From: Chionoecetes opilio
Taxonomy: Eukaryota > Arthropoda > Malacostraca > Decapoda > Majidae
Length of the DNA: 64,000 bases
Reading direction: 5' to 3'
Assembly: GCA_016584305.1 (NCBI GenBank)
Contig: JACEEZ010015277.1
Location: 297,501 to 361,500, forward strand
Below the pieces are notes generated by a model that was not told the DNA's origin, ran no database searches, and worked only from the letters and a program-made list of their open reading frames with translations. Position numbers and translations under genes: made by a program. This document shows positions 1-12,087 of the stretch, in pieces. Every line of letters begins with the position of its first letter. Positions within the stretch are counted from its first letter, which is position 1.

Positions 1-1393
1 TCCCTCTTAATACTCTCAGGTCCTTTCACCACTTCGTCTCCCACTAAAATTTCATCTACGCACGGTTGCTCCCTGTCTTCCTCTCCTCTAAGAAATATAT
101 ACCAATCCCTACCCCCTTCCTCACCCTTCTCCCTTAGTTCCTCTACAATTTCCCTCTCCATGTTTGCCCTAGCCTTCCTAATAAGCGCTTTTACTTCTCT
201 CTGTTTTTCTTATACCTATCCCATGCCCCCTCATATTCTAACCTTCCTCTATCTCCATCTACTTCCTTTTCAAGTCTCTTTCGTGCCCTGTTCTGCTCCT
301 TTCTTTCCTTCCTCGCCCTCTTAATCTCACTATTCCACCACCTATTGCACTTTTTTCCCCGGCTCCTTTGCTTCACTTTACCTATCCTCTTCCTAGCTAT
401 TCCATCTATTGTCTCCACAGACTCTGGTTCATTTCATCCACCCCCCTTTCCTCCTTCCAAACTACCTGTTTTAAGTCCCTCCTAAAATGTTCCCATTTGC
501 CTGTCTAATGTCCCATCTTTGTTCTGCATTTTTCTCCTTTTCATTCTCCCTTTGTTTTTTACTTGTATAATTTAAGACTATCATGTTGTGGTCACTATTT
601 ATATCTACCAGACCCTCCTCATCTTCCACATATCCTTCACCATCTTCCTGGCATTTTCATTTACTAGCACATAATCTATAGCTGATTCCTCCCTTTTCTT
701 GCCCATGTTACTCTACCCTCTGCCATTGTCGTATTTAGGATTTCTAACTCGTTGGCCTCAACAAAATTTAAGAGTAGTATCCCATTCCCATTTACCTCCT
801 CCCTAGTATACCTATGTGTCCATTCATGTCCCCCCTAACTATTATCTGTTCCTGTCTGTGTTCTGCTAATAATCTATAATCTTGTTATATTTCCTTTCAT
901 TTTCTATACTAGCCCCTCTCCCTTCAACTGTCATATAGCAGACTACTAAGATGATCGTCCCCTTTTTCTCCTCTTCTTTGTACTCTAATCTAGCAGCAAA
1001 AATATCTTCGCTTGCCTCACAGGTTCCTACATCTAGCTCCTCAACATCTATACCTGCATCCTGCCTGACAATAACACCCACCCCGCCCCCTTTTCTAGGA
1101 TTCTTGCTTCTACCCTTATTTTTAAGGTGATACCCCTCTGTTCTTACATTTATCCTCTCCCTAAGGTGGGATTCCGTGACGCCTACTACATCAAAACCCC
1201 ATTCACTTAATTCCCCGGAAATGTCTTCTAATTTGCCTACCCCCCAACCCCTGACATTAATGCATCCAAATCGCATAGAGTTTCTACACCCTTCCCTTGG
1301 TTCCATTTTTCTAACACTGGGTCTTCCCTTATATCTTGAAGCCCTATGCCTCCCATTTTTCCCCCGTAGACCTAGTTTCATTTTTAGACCTAG
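1..1393 (-). mobile_element. Non-LTR retrotransposon (LINE) ORF2 fragment with EEP endonuclease domain, decayed
   Basis: On the minus strand the stretch 1381-866 reads as an endonuclease/exonuclease/phosphatase (EEP) domain: INVRGWG, then GFDVVGVTESHL, then GGGVGVIVR. Past a frameshift (about 865-720) the reading continues with GDMNGHIG and IDYVLVNENA, and an SDHN-like catalytic block lies near 600 in another frame. A basic linker with WWNSEIKRARKERKEQNR (418-191) follows, which is typical of the region between endonuclease and reverse transcriptase in LINE ORF2. The reverse transcriptase would lie beyond the left edge. The domain nicks target DNA for target-primed reverse transcription. At least two frameshifts make this copy inactive. 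The exact clade (Jockey, RTE or CR1) cannot be fixed without the RT. Confidence 0.85.
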
Positions 1394-1427
1394 AACTCTA
1401 CTATTTCTGTAGACCTAGTTTCAAGAC

Positions 1428-1478
1428 TAAGAGCGAGAGCGAGAGCGAGAGCTAGAGCTAGAGCGAGAGCGAGAGAGT
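1428..1478. repeat. GAGAGC/GAGAGCTA short tandem repeat
   Basis: Hexameric GAGAGC units with some GCTAGA variants lie directly upstream of the LINE reading frame. Just before it, the string GTAGACCTAGTTTCA occurs twice (about 1368 and 1412), a small local duplication. Confidence 0.8.
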
Positions 1479-2263
1479 TATAAAAACATGTAAAATTATG
1501 ATGGCAAATAATATTGCCATTACATTTTTTATAAGCTTTTAAGAGCCTGACACATTCAAACACACTTGTACAATAAAATATTATAAAACAACCATCAAAG
1601 GAATACTATATCTATCATTATTATCTTAATCTCACAATACATACCATTTCCTGCATTCTGAAGGCGATGTTCGCCCACACCACCTTGGTACTTTCATCCC
1701 TGCAGGTCAAGGTTGGTAATTAGAGAGAACTGCAACTCCGAAATGCCAGTGGTCGCTGGCAGTTTTAACTCACAATTTGGTGAAAAGTTGGTCAACTTGA
1801 AAGAAAAATATGGGCTTATTCCACTGCACTTAAAACACAAAAGTATAATTTTAAGAACGATTTTCTTCTATATGTATATTGTATAGAAGCCTGAGTCTGT
1901 AAAACATGCATTTAACCAAATAACCAAGTAGGTTATAGTTGAGGAGGCGAGGTAAATGTTACTCTATGATATTATATAGTCAATAACGTATGTTTAGAAG
2001 TTATCTATACCTAGGCAGTCATATTTTCCTGTTATTATTGTGTATCAATCAGATAGAAAGCCTGGAAGTGCAATGAGTCGACGCGTGAAGTGGCAATGTT
2101 TTGATTCAATCTCCCCGCCACAATCTCCCCGCCGCGGCGTGTCGCCTCCACAATGGGCCCCAGACATAACTACGTCACGGTTTGTTTACATCGGTGCATT
2201 GTGGGGATAAGGCGGGGTCGCCGCGGGTGGACCTACGAAGGGAAAACTACGGCGATGGAAGAA

Positions 2264-2611
2264 TTTCGAGTTATTTTGCGCGAAATTGATATTCCAGGTG
2301 CTATATTACTGTGCTCTGTTCTCGCTGACAACACTATAGAGAAGACCTGAGGTAATGGCTGATGTACAGAGGCTTCTAAACCAAGAAAACAGAGTCATAA
2401 CAGAGCCTCGTCAAAAGGTAAGCAACTGGTAGGTACGTAATGTGTCCCTACCACTTGCTTACTTCTTAATGAGACTCTGCTGTGACTTTTTCTTGGTTTA
2501 GAAGCCTTCGCACATCAACCATCACCTCAGGTCTTCTCTATGTTGTCAGCGAGCACGGAAATATAGCACCTGGAATATCAATTTCGCCCAAAACAACTCG
2601 AATTTTTTCAT
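2264..2611. repeat. Inner hairpin within left arm of the giant foldback
   Basis: The sequence folds on itself around 2430. The strings GATATTCCAGGTGCTATATT, AGACCTGAGGT and TTCTAAACCAAG appear on the left half, and their reverse complements return in the same order on the right half. A matching hairpin sits in the right arm (about 4800-5150). The left arm alone is therefore a foldback, giving a palindrome inside a palindrome. Confidence 0.75.
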
Positions 2612-3049
2612 TGTAAAACAATGAATTTTTTTCAACATCACCAACCTTTAAAGGTTGGTGATGTTGGTATAGATTCAAGAGTATTCATTGGCTCGTCAAG
2701 TAACACTTAAACCATGATGTAGCACTACTTATTATGAGAAAAGACAACAAAAGGAACTCAATTAATAAGGTATTTTATTGCTTTGATTTATCTTATTACT
2801 CCATCCATAAACAAGTTGCATAACCACGGTGACATTACCCATCCTTGCCTCATGGTACCTGCATGGTACTGTCGTCTACCGATATTTTTGTCCCTACACA
2901 AATCGGGAAAACTCGCCGACAGTAATGGTTAGGTTGGTATCCGGTCATTTCGCCCACATGCCATTTCGCCATACAATAGAGTCATTTCGCCCACACTATG
3001 GAGTCATTTCGCCCACACTATGGAGTCTATAGGAGCTAGGAGGTTAGGT

Positions 3050-4375
3050 TATATTTGTTTAGTGTGTCGAGAACCCCCAACCCCCCCGCTAGGAGGTTAG
3101 GTTAGATTTGTTTAGGTTAGGGTAGGTTAGATTTGGGTAGTTTAGGCTAGATTTGGTTAGGTTAGGTTAGATTAGATTTGGTTAGGTTAGGATAGGTTAG
3201 ATTTGGTTAGGTTAGGTTAGGTTATCGGTGGGTCAAGCCCCCTGCTAGGGTAGGTTAATTTTGGTTAGGTTAGGTTTATTTTTGTTAGGCAATTTTCGTC
3301 ATTTCGCCCACAAGACATTTCGTCCACCTGTAAGTCAATTCGCCCACATATAAGTCAATTCGCCCACTCTATAGTCAATTCGCCCACACGATCCATGTCA
3401 CGGAGTCATGTAACTATATCTTCCTCTGGCAGAAATGGAATGAACCACCAGTAACCTCGGGCGAAATGACTCCATAGTGTGGGCGAAATGACGGTAAATT
3501 TCTAGTGTTTGCCCATACTCTCCCACTTCCCCCAAACAAGTTTGGGGATCTGTGGAAATGCGGGGTTTTCGGGTGGGGAACAAATTATGCGTCGGAAACA
3601 CGTAATTAAAGACTTGTGTAGGGGGGGGTAAAATTCCCTAGATCTAGGGTAATTTCCTTATATCTAGAGAAAATTGCCTAACCAAAATAAACCTAACCTA
3701 ACCAAAATTAACCTACCCTAGCAGGGGGCTTGACCCACCGATAACCTAACCTAACCAAATCTAACCTAACCAAATCTAACCTATCCTAACCTAACCAAAT
3801 CTAATCTAACCTAACCAAACCAAATCTAATAGGTTAGATAGGTTAGGTTAGGTTAGCTTAGGTTAGGTTATCGGTGGGTCAAGCCCCCTGCTAGGGTAGG
3901 TTAATTTTGGTTAGGTTAGGTTTATTTTGGTTAGGCAATTTTCTGCCAGAGGAAGATATAGTTACATGACTCCGTGACATGGATCGTGTGGGCGAATTGA
4001 CTCTTATATGTGGGCGAATTGACTCTTATATGTGGGCGAATTGACTCTTATATGTGGGCGAATTGACTTACATGTGGACGAAATGTCTTGTGGGCGAAAT
4101 GACGAAAATTGCCTAACCAAAATAAACCTAACCTAACCAAAATTAACCTACCCTAGCAGGGAGCTTGACCCACCGATATGCTAACTTAACCAAATCTAAC
4201 CTAAGCTAACCTAACTTAACCAAATTTAACCTACCCTAACCTAACCTAACCTAACCTAACCAAACCAAATCTAACCTAAACTACCCTAATCTAACCTAAC
4301 CTCCTAGCGGGGGGTTGGGGGTTCTCGACACACTAAACAAATATAACCTAACCTCCTAGCTCCTATAGACTCCAT
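3050..4375. repeat. Interstitial telomere-like AGGTT/AACCT arrays with alternating polarity
   Basis: Degenerate AGGTT arrays (3090-3300 and 3828-3930) alternate with AACCT arrays (3670-3825 and 4110-4360), so polarity flips several times, most abruptly near 3828. TTAGG is the canonical arthropod telomere unit, and these arrays are degenerate relatives of it. Between them lie repeats containing CATTTCGCCCACA (2945-3030, 3300-3390, 3465-3490, 3985-4105, 4375-4450). The arrays are embedded in repeat units also found elsewhere in the window, so they belong to the element and need not mark an old chromosome end. Confidence 0.8.
3493..3668 (+). mobile_element. Truncated left half of the CTAGTGTTTGCCC foldback MITE family
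   Basis: GGTAAATTTCTAGTGTTTGC followed by CCCAAACAAGTTTGGGG matches the left ends of the elements at 9103 and 24776. Here the right end is missing and the sequence runs into an AACCT array, so the copy is incomplete. Confidence 0.7.
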
Positions 4376-5257
4376 AGTGTGGGCTTAATGACTCCATAGT
4401 GTGGGCGAAATGACTATGGTGTGGCGAAATGGCATGTGGGCGAAATGGCCGGATACCAACCTAACCATTACTGTCGGCGAGTTTTCCCGATTTGTGTAGG
4501 GACAAAAATATCGGTAGACGACAGTACCATGCAGGTACCATGAGGCAAGGATGGGTAATATCACCGTAGTTATGCAACTTGTTTATGGATGGAGTAATAA
4601 GATAAATCAAAGCAAAGGTTGGTGATGTTGGTATAGACTAAAGAGTATTCATTGGCTCGTCAAGTAACACTTAAACCATGATGTAGCACTACTTATTATG
4701 AGGAAAGACAACAAAAGGAACTCAATTAATAAGGTATTTTAATACTATCATAACCATGAATATGTACAGCCTACAAAGAGCTAGAAGACTACGACGATGA
4801 AAAAAATTCGAGTTGTTTTGGGCGAAATTGATATTCCAGGTGCTATATTTCCGTGCTCGCTGACAACATAGAGAAGACCTGAGGTGATGGTTGATGTGCG
4901 AAGGCTTCTAAACCAGGAAAACAGTCACAGCAGAGTCTCATTAAGAAGTAAGCAAGTGGTAGGGACACATTACGTACCTACCAGTTGCTTACCTTTTGAC
5001 GAGGCTCTGTTATGATTCTGTTTTCTTGGTTTAGAAGCCTCTGCACATCAGCCATTACCTCAGGTCTTCTATATAGTGTTGTCAGCGAGAACAGAGCACA
5101 GTAATATAGCACCTGGAATATCAATTTCGCGCAAAATAACTCGAAATTCTTCCATCGCCGTAGTTTTCCCTTCGTAGGTCCACCCACGGCGACCCCGCCT
5201 TATCCCCACAATGCACCGATGTAAACAAACCGTGACGTAGTTATGGGTAGGGTCCAT

Positions 5258-6466
5258 TATAACCTACATTGTCGCAGCAACAAGCCGATTTCGGCATTCT
5301 TTATTCTTCGTTTTTCCAAGGCATTGCTTATTGTATTTTGACAAGCGTTTGCCAGACGCAGCAGTACTGTCTTAGAAAACAGTGTGAACATCACCCAAAT
5401 TTTACATGCCACAATATACATGTAAAAAATATATTAAGCTCTGCTACTCGAGGCGAGTAATGTGCATTAAATTGCTATTTTAGAACGTTCAATCGTAATG
5501 CATGTCATGCATACACTTACTAGAACAACAGAAGAACGTTCTTTTTTAGTATTCAGATGCGGTGCATCAATATTCATTGCGAAATTGATTTATGAAAAAT
5601 ATTAGTCGCGGAGCCAAAACACAGTAGACCAACCTTTGAGTTAAAACTGCCAGCGACCACTGGCATTTCTCGAGTTTCAGATCATTGGAATTTTGACAAC
5701 CAGTGCCACCAGCGCCTCAGTTCTGGGGACGTTCCACATACCGAAGTCACGACTCCTCCCATGATGTGATGGATCTGCGAGAAGCATTCATAAGTGTTAT
5801 GTCTCATAGAAGTGATAATAAGTAATTTTTTTTTAAAGTACTAAACATAATTCATGGCCCGAGCAAAAAATTAACTTAAGGCCTCTTCCATTTGTGCCCA
5901 AGTTGCATGAACCAGTTCTTTCAGTTCAGGGTTGGGTTCTGGGTTCAGGGTTGGGTTCGCGTGTCACAAATGGAACGCAAAAACCCCGTTTTTTGTTTAC
6001 AAACATACTCAGCTGGCGAGGCAATTCCAATGATCTGAAACTCGAGAAATGCCAGTGGTCGCTGGCAGTTTTAACTCAAAGGTTGGTCTACTGTGTTTTG
6101 GCTCCGCGACTAATATTTTTCATAAATTAATTTCGCGATAAACATTGATGCACCGCATCTGAATACCAAAAAATATAGTTCTTCTGTTGTTCTACTAATT
6201 ATATGGATGACATGCATTACGATGGAACGTTCTATAATAGCAATTTAATGCAAATTACTCGCCTCGAGTAGCAAAGCTTAATATATTTTTTACATGTATA
6301 TTGTGGCATTTAAAATTTGGGCGATGTTCACACTGTTTTCTAAGACAGTACTGCTGCGTCTGGCAAACGCTTGTCAAAATACAATAAGCAATGCCTTGGA
6401 AAAACGAAGAATAAAGAATGCCGAAATCGGCTTGTTGCTGCGACAATGTAGGTTATAATTTGGAGG
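5258..6466. mobile_element. Foldback element inserted into the right arm only
   Basis: The arms 5258-5690 and 6010-6460 are near-perfect inverted copies with CCTACATTGTCGCAGCAAC at the tips, flanked on both sides by TTATAA. The roughly 320-bp spacer includes AATGCCAGTGGTCGCTGGC-type motifs that also occur near the outer ends of the big foldback (about 1741 and 6860). The corresponding place in the left arm (about 2151) is uninterrupted, so this element arrived after the large inverted repeat had formed. No reading frame of substance is visible. Confidence 0.8.
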
Positions 6467-6907
6467 CGACACGCCGCGGCGGGGAGTGGTGGGCGGGGAG
6501 ATTGTGGCGGGGAGATTGAATCAAAACATTGCTACTTCACGCGTCGACTCATTGCACTTCCAGGCTTTCTATCTGATTGATACACAATAATAACAGGAAA
6601 ATATGACTGCCTAGGTATAGATAACTTCTAAACATACGTTATTGACTATATAATATCATAGAGTAACATTTACCTCGCCTCCCTCAACTATAACCTACTT
6701 GGTTATTTGGTTATATACAATGTTTTACAGAATCAGGCTTCTATACAATATACATATAGAAGAAAATCGTTCTTAATATTATACTTGTGTGTTTTAAGTG
6801 CAGTGGAATAAGCCCATATTTTTCTTTCAAGTTGACCAACTTTTCACCAAATTGTGAGTTAAAACTGCCAGCGACCACTGGCATTTCGGTGTTGCAGTTC
6901 TCTCTAA

Positions 6908-7745
<838 letters not shown>

Positions 7746-8747
7746 TAACTCAGCTAGCTGCTATGTGAAGGGATCATATAAAGTTTAAGATCGCGGGAAC
7801 GCATGGCTCCACCAGCCATGTATGCCTCTTTTATGCCGTCTGACATCCTCTCCGACTCGTGCATGCGGAAAACCCTTCACGATAAGAGAAATAGGGCCCA
7901 AGGCGACCATTGTTTGTTATGAACTGAAAACTCTACCCAAGCTACCCACCTCTCAATGTGAGTAGAGAAAGTTCACGGGTTTTGCTGAATCACTACGCGC
8001 TTTGCCTCGGACCCAGGTTTTCGTGCGCAAATGGAACGCTGAACTCTTGGGTTCCGTGAACTGGTTCTTGAAATGTCGCAAATGGAAGAGGCCTTTAATC
8101 ATCCACTTTAAAGCAAAAAAAATTACTCACGCGTTACTCAGGTTAGGTTAGTTTACTGCTCTATTGAGGAAAAGAACGTGCTGACTGATTGAGGGTTAAA
8201 AAATATCTTCGTGATAAAAAACATAAAATAACAGTCACATAACGGGTGATATTTTCCGCAATAAGGAGGGTTCCCTAAAACCAATCTTTACCCTAATTTA
8301 TCATTGAAAAGCAACTAAACCCATTGTTTGCAATACATAATTCAGTAAAGCTAATTTAATGTACCCTGAATGAAATGTCCATACATACAATCATCAGCAC
8401 TCTGCAGTGTATCAAGCACCATGCTGCATCCTGGTCTGCAGCAGTGGTAGATGCTTTATAAAAAAGAGAAAGAACAAAATTAAATGGTAAAGAACATTTC
8501 TGCGTCGTCGAGTTCTAAGTTGGTGTTTTGCCGTGAATTCCTATCAGCGACAATTCCATGAACATTCCACGGTATTTCAAAACAAAGTTGTTGTTTTTAT
8601 TTTGGTAATATTTCAATGTTACAAATTTAGGGTAACTGGAAGTTTCAGTACCTTTAGACTATTAATTTAAGGTTTTCCTCGACTTACAGGTAATTGTATA
8701 TGTGGGATGTGAATGGCGGAGGAATACAACATTTAATTATTAGTAGT
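7746..8747. other. Intergenic, no gene seen
   Basis: AT-rich DNA with stops in all frames. Around 7990-8096 a stretch resembles, inverted, the spacer of the inserted foldback at 5875-5990 (shared GGCCTCTTCCATTTG and AACCAGTTC strings), so part of this region is an old fragment of the same family. A short GGTTAGGTTAG run occurs near 8140. Confidence 0.6.
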
Positions 8748-8985
8748 TGTGTGGCCTGCCTTTTCGGTAAACCCCGTACCTCTAACATGGCGCAGTGAGT
8801 AGGATCGAGGTAAGCGATACACATTCCCCGGACTGGTTCTGGGGGGGCCTTAGGAGGGAGATGTGTGGGTTGTCACCAAGAGGCGACCGTAGTGTAGCGG
8901 TAGCACGTCCGCCCGGCAAGTGGAAGGTCTCGGGTTCGATCCCCGAGCGGTGCCTGCCTTTTCGGTGAACCCCCTACCTCTAACA
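8748..8985 (+). mobile_element. TRIM-like miniature LTR retroelement with unequal LTRs
   Basis: The left LTR (8748-8787) starts TGTGTGG and ends CTAACA. It is followed immediately by a primer-binding-site-like TGGCGCAGTGAGTAGGA, the same string as in the TRIM at 17680. A purine-rich tract, GGAGGGAGA (about 8853), precedes a second TGTGTGG (8862). The right LTR (8862-8985) ends with the same 3' sequence. Flanks are GTAGT and GTAGC, a 5-bp duplication with one mismatch. The right LTR is 84 bp longer because it holds a tRNA-like sequence between TGTGTGG and CCTGCC. The element has no coding capacity. The model is inferred from the order of landmarks; a coincidental duplication is the alternative. 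Confidence 0.6.
8882..8954 (+). tRNA. tRNA-like sequence / tRNA pseudogene inside a TRIM LTR
   Basis: 73 nt with a good box A (TAGTGTAGCGG) and box B (GGTTCGATCCC). A D stem (GTGT/GCAC), a 5-bp anticodon stem (TCCGC/GTGGA) around the loop CCGGCAA, and a T stem (TCGGG/CCCGA) can all be drawn. The acceptor stem pairs only with a bulge, and position 33 is C instead of the usual U. The formal anticodon would be GGC, but the loop is atypical. It is probably a tRNA-derived Pol III promoter or pseudogene and unlikely to be a working tRNA. Confidence 0.5.
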
Positions 8986-9503
8986 GTAGCTAACTAAAGA
9001 AATATAATAGCAGAAATATATAGTGTACGAATAAACTTTATGGTTTGATTATGGTAAAATAAATAGTTTAACGGGGGAAAGAATGAGTGCTAAAGAATAT
9101 AAGGTAAACTTCTAGTGTTTGCCCATACTCTCCCACTTCCCCCAAACAAGTTTGGGGACCTGTGGGAATGCGGGGTTTTCGGGTTGGGAACAAATTATGC
9201 GTCGGAAACACGTAATTTAAGAGTTATTGTTTAGGGGGTGTAACATTTCCTTAAATCTAGGGTAATTTCCTTATATCTAGAGAAATTTACATAACCAAAA
9301 TTTACCTAATCCTAGCGGGGGGCTTGACTCACCGATAGCCTAACCTAATCTAACCTAACCTAACCAAATCTAATCTAACCTAACCAAATCTAACCTAACC
9401 TAACCAAATTTAACCTACCTTAACCTTCTAGCGGGGTGTTGGGTGTGTTTTCGACACTTCGGTCATCATTCTGTGAGGATCGTCAGGTTCACACATCGGT
9501 CGC

Positions 9504-9903
9504 TACCCAATGCGGCCGCCCGTATGATCCACATATATAGAGGGCAGTCGCGTGTCATTTTCTGATTCTAAACTAACATAACTATATGTTAAACATAAGA
9601 TATGTCATAAGTTACTAAACTAACCTCACTATAACCCCTAAAAATTACTAACCTAACCTCACTATAACCCCCTAAAAGTTACTAACCTAACCTCACTATA
9701 AGTTACTAACCTAACCTCACTATAACCCCCTAAAAGTTACAAACATAACCTCACTATAACCCCTAAAAGTTACTAACCTAACCTCACTATAACCCTAAAA
9801 GTTACTAACCTAACCCTAACATAACCCCCTAAAGGTTACTAACCTAACCACACTATAACCCCCTAAAAGTTACTTATATTGCCGTAGGTGGCCGCATTGG
9901 GTA
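9504..9903. repeat. Minisatellite foldback with TACCCAATGCGGCC ends
   Basis: TACCCAATGCGGCC (9504) and GGCCGCATTGGGTA (9890) are exact inverted ends. Between them lies a tandem array of roughly 34-bp units built on ACTAACCTAACCTCACTATA and CCCCTAAAAGTT, about eight units at 9620-9880, some deleted. A satellite enclosed by terminal inverted repeats suggests that the whole unit moves. Confidence 0.75.
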
Positions 9904-10083
9904 TACACCACTGAGCTCTATAATAACTGGTGGGGCTATCTTCTGTCAGCGCCGCGCAGTTTGTGGTGTCGCCACCAGGGCGGCGCTCTCGCACTTGACG
10001 GCCATCTCGAGACACCACTCAGCCGTGGAAGTTGAACTGCTGCCCTGTGTTTACTTGAAATTATTTCTTGAATTTCAATCAAG

Positions 10084-10160
10084 ATGGTGCATTGTGCAGC
10101 CTACGGTTGCAAAAATGGGCACAAGAATACTTCAAGAAAAATTGGGATAACGTTTCATAG
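10084..10160 (+). CDS. THAP zinc-finger first coding exon (partial)
   Basis: ATG in the context CAAGATGG opens MVHCAAYGC, then K, N and G residues, then ITFHR, and the exon ends in AG before GTAAGC, a consensus splice donor. The C-x-x-x-x-C spacing and the ITFHR block are the start of a THAP C2CH DNA-binding finger. In THAP genes an intron commonly interrupts the motif right after FHR, in the same phase as here. I found no second exon (FP…W…) in the following kilobase, so the gene is either truncated or has a long intron. It could be a P-element transposase exon or a host THAP gene captured by the surrounding TIRs. Confidence 0.65.
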
Positions 10161-10807
10161 GTAAGCAAAGCACACTTAGTCCTACTTATCCCGAATATTG
10201 AGGAGTCGTAAATATATCTTGTTTCAGTAGATACACTGTTTCTGTCAAGATGTTTGATATTGTCAGCATGTTACAGTGCTATATCGGATACATAAGTGCA
10301 GTAACCATATATATTTAAAAATCATGACTTCACTACTCATATATATGCCATATTTTGCTCGCTATTAATAATTGATGTTTAGCGGTAGGTATACTGCTTC
10401 TGTCAACATGTATGTTTTAAATATATGACATGGATGCATATATGCAATATCTATATACACTGAAGCGTTTCAACCTAGTCTATATGTCAAATTAACCTGG
10501 CAAGGGATAAATAAAGTCCACGGATCAGTGTAATATGCTACAGTCTTAAGACGTAACTAGAGATGCTTGAATTTGTTTCCATATAAAGCTGAAATACATC
10601 AGGTTACTTCATCACACCAGCGTATGACTGTCACATACTTCGTTCTGTGGGTGGAAATTTTTCACAACGTATGAAAATATTGTGAACATTTATAGTCAGC
10701 ACGATTATGTCGATCAATGCCTAATTTTCATTTCTCCATATAAATTGCTACTTAAGTTATTTTCGCTACCGATAATGTGAATTTTCGATATATAGCTTGG
10801 TTTTAAC

Positions 10808-10926
<119 letters not shown>

Positions 10927-11412
10927 AAAAAATTACTTCGATCAATACGACGCAATATTCTGACTATAATTCCCTCAAAATGGTAATATTTCGAAGCAGG
11001 TACTGTATAGTAATATTTCATTTATCTTTATTAATAAGGATATACACATATAATTGTTAAAGGAGGAAGAATTAAACAAGCTGAATGCAGCATTAAGGCT
11101 TTGGGACTATTGTGCGGTGCGCCGGTGGTGTTTCAATATGGCTGCCCGAAGTCACGCGCTCCGAGAGAAGAGCGCCCCTCCAGTTCATATAGAGCTCAGT
11201 GGTCTGCGCTCAGTGACACCCACGTCTCTGGACTCAGAAGAAATCCAATTAATTTTCCCTAGGTCTAGGGAATTTTTATAACTTCCATAACTCAAAAAGT
11301 ATGTGGTTGCGACGCATATTTTGTACCCCAGCCATATATCCTGCATTCTCCCAGGTCCCCCAAGCTAGTTTGGGGTCAAAGGGGGAGTATAGGCAAACAC
11401 TAGAATTATACC

Positions 11413-12060
11413 GAATATAGCAAGGAGTTATAGATAGGGCCAGTGACGAACAGCTATAAATACGGCAGTAGGAAGAGAGAGATACGGCAGTGGCTATAGT
11501 ACGGCAGTAACACGATAATATGAGCCTAACTTAATTATTCGGTGTTTTGTAATCGTTAAAGATGTTCACGGTTTATGGAATTCTCGCCGAAACACCAACC
11601 GAGAACTCTCGCCGATAGTGGAACACTCGCCGACGTGTAAAGTTTCGAAGACAGTTCCACTTTTAATAGCCTACCTGATCAAGCTATTGGTGGTATTTAT
11701 GGTCTAAATACTGAAACAGGGGTAAAAAGCTGATTAAATAGATATATTGGGTTTATGTAATATCAAGATGAGGAACTGAAACTGTCGCCGAGAATAAGAT
11801 CATTCGCCGACGAGAAAAATTGGAACAGTCGCCGACGTCGGCGACTGTTCTAGGTACCATGTTAACAATTCTACTTCTCCTTACGAGCCTACCCAACAAA
11901 CACAAAGACGGAGGGCCTCCGGAGGCCCTCCGTATGTTTTACCGGCGAACCGACGGAAGTGCACGACGTAGGGTCACTGGGAATTTGCTCAGAGGCTCAC
12001 CGGCGGGCCGCTCCCAGCGGCCCGCCGTAGGGCATATGATCATTTGCCGCTGTTATATTA
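11413..12060. other. Region of short perfect palindromes, no gene
   Basis: Repeated TCGCCGA strings (11588-11850) culminate in a perfect palindrome (about 11823-11850) with core TCGCCGACGTCGGCGA. Two GC-rich hairpins follow: GGAGGGCCTCCGGAGGCCCT (about 11910) and CGGCGGGCCGCTCCCAGCGG (from about 12000). The TCGCCGACGTC motif returns near 24020. They look like fragments of TIR elements with no open frame of interest. Confidence 0.6.
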
Positions 12061-12087
12061 ACTGATTGAGGAATATTTATGGTTATA

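Larger units (their letters stand above)
1720..6906. repeat. Giant nested foldback (inverted repeat) element, about 5.2 kb
   Basis: The left end AATTAGAGAGAACTGCAAC (1720) is mirrored by GTTGCAGTTCTCTCTAATT at 6888-6906. The arms are collinear inverted copies: 1720-2151 against 6467-6906; 2153-2640 against 4795-5257; 2776-3050 against 4435-4612. A roughly 125-bp block (2650-2776 and 4613-4740) is instead repeated in the SAME orientation. The right arm carries an extra 1.2-kb foldback (5258-6466) absent from the left arm. The core (3050-4370) holds AACCT/AGGTT arrays and short CGCCCACA-containing repeats. No protein-coding region is convincing. It is probably a non-autonomous DNA element, or a composite of several inserted into one another. 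No clear target duplication is visible, since the right end abuts a GA satellite. Confidence 0.85.

Noticed and set aside
3050..4375. True internal telomere or chromosome-fusion scar
   Set aside because: The arrays are short, degenerate and embedded in repeat units also found elsewhere in the window.
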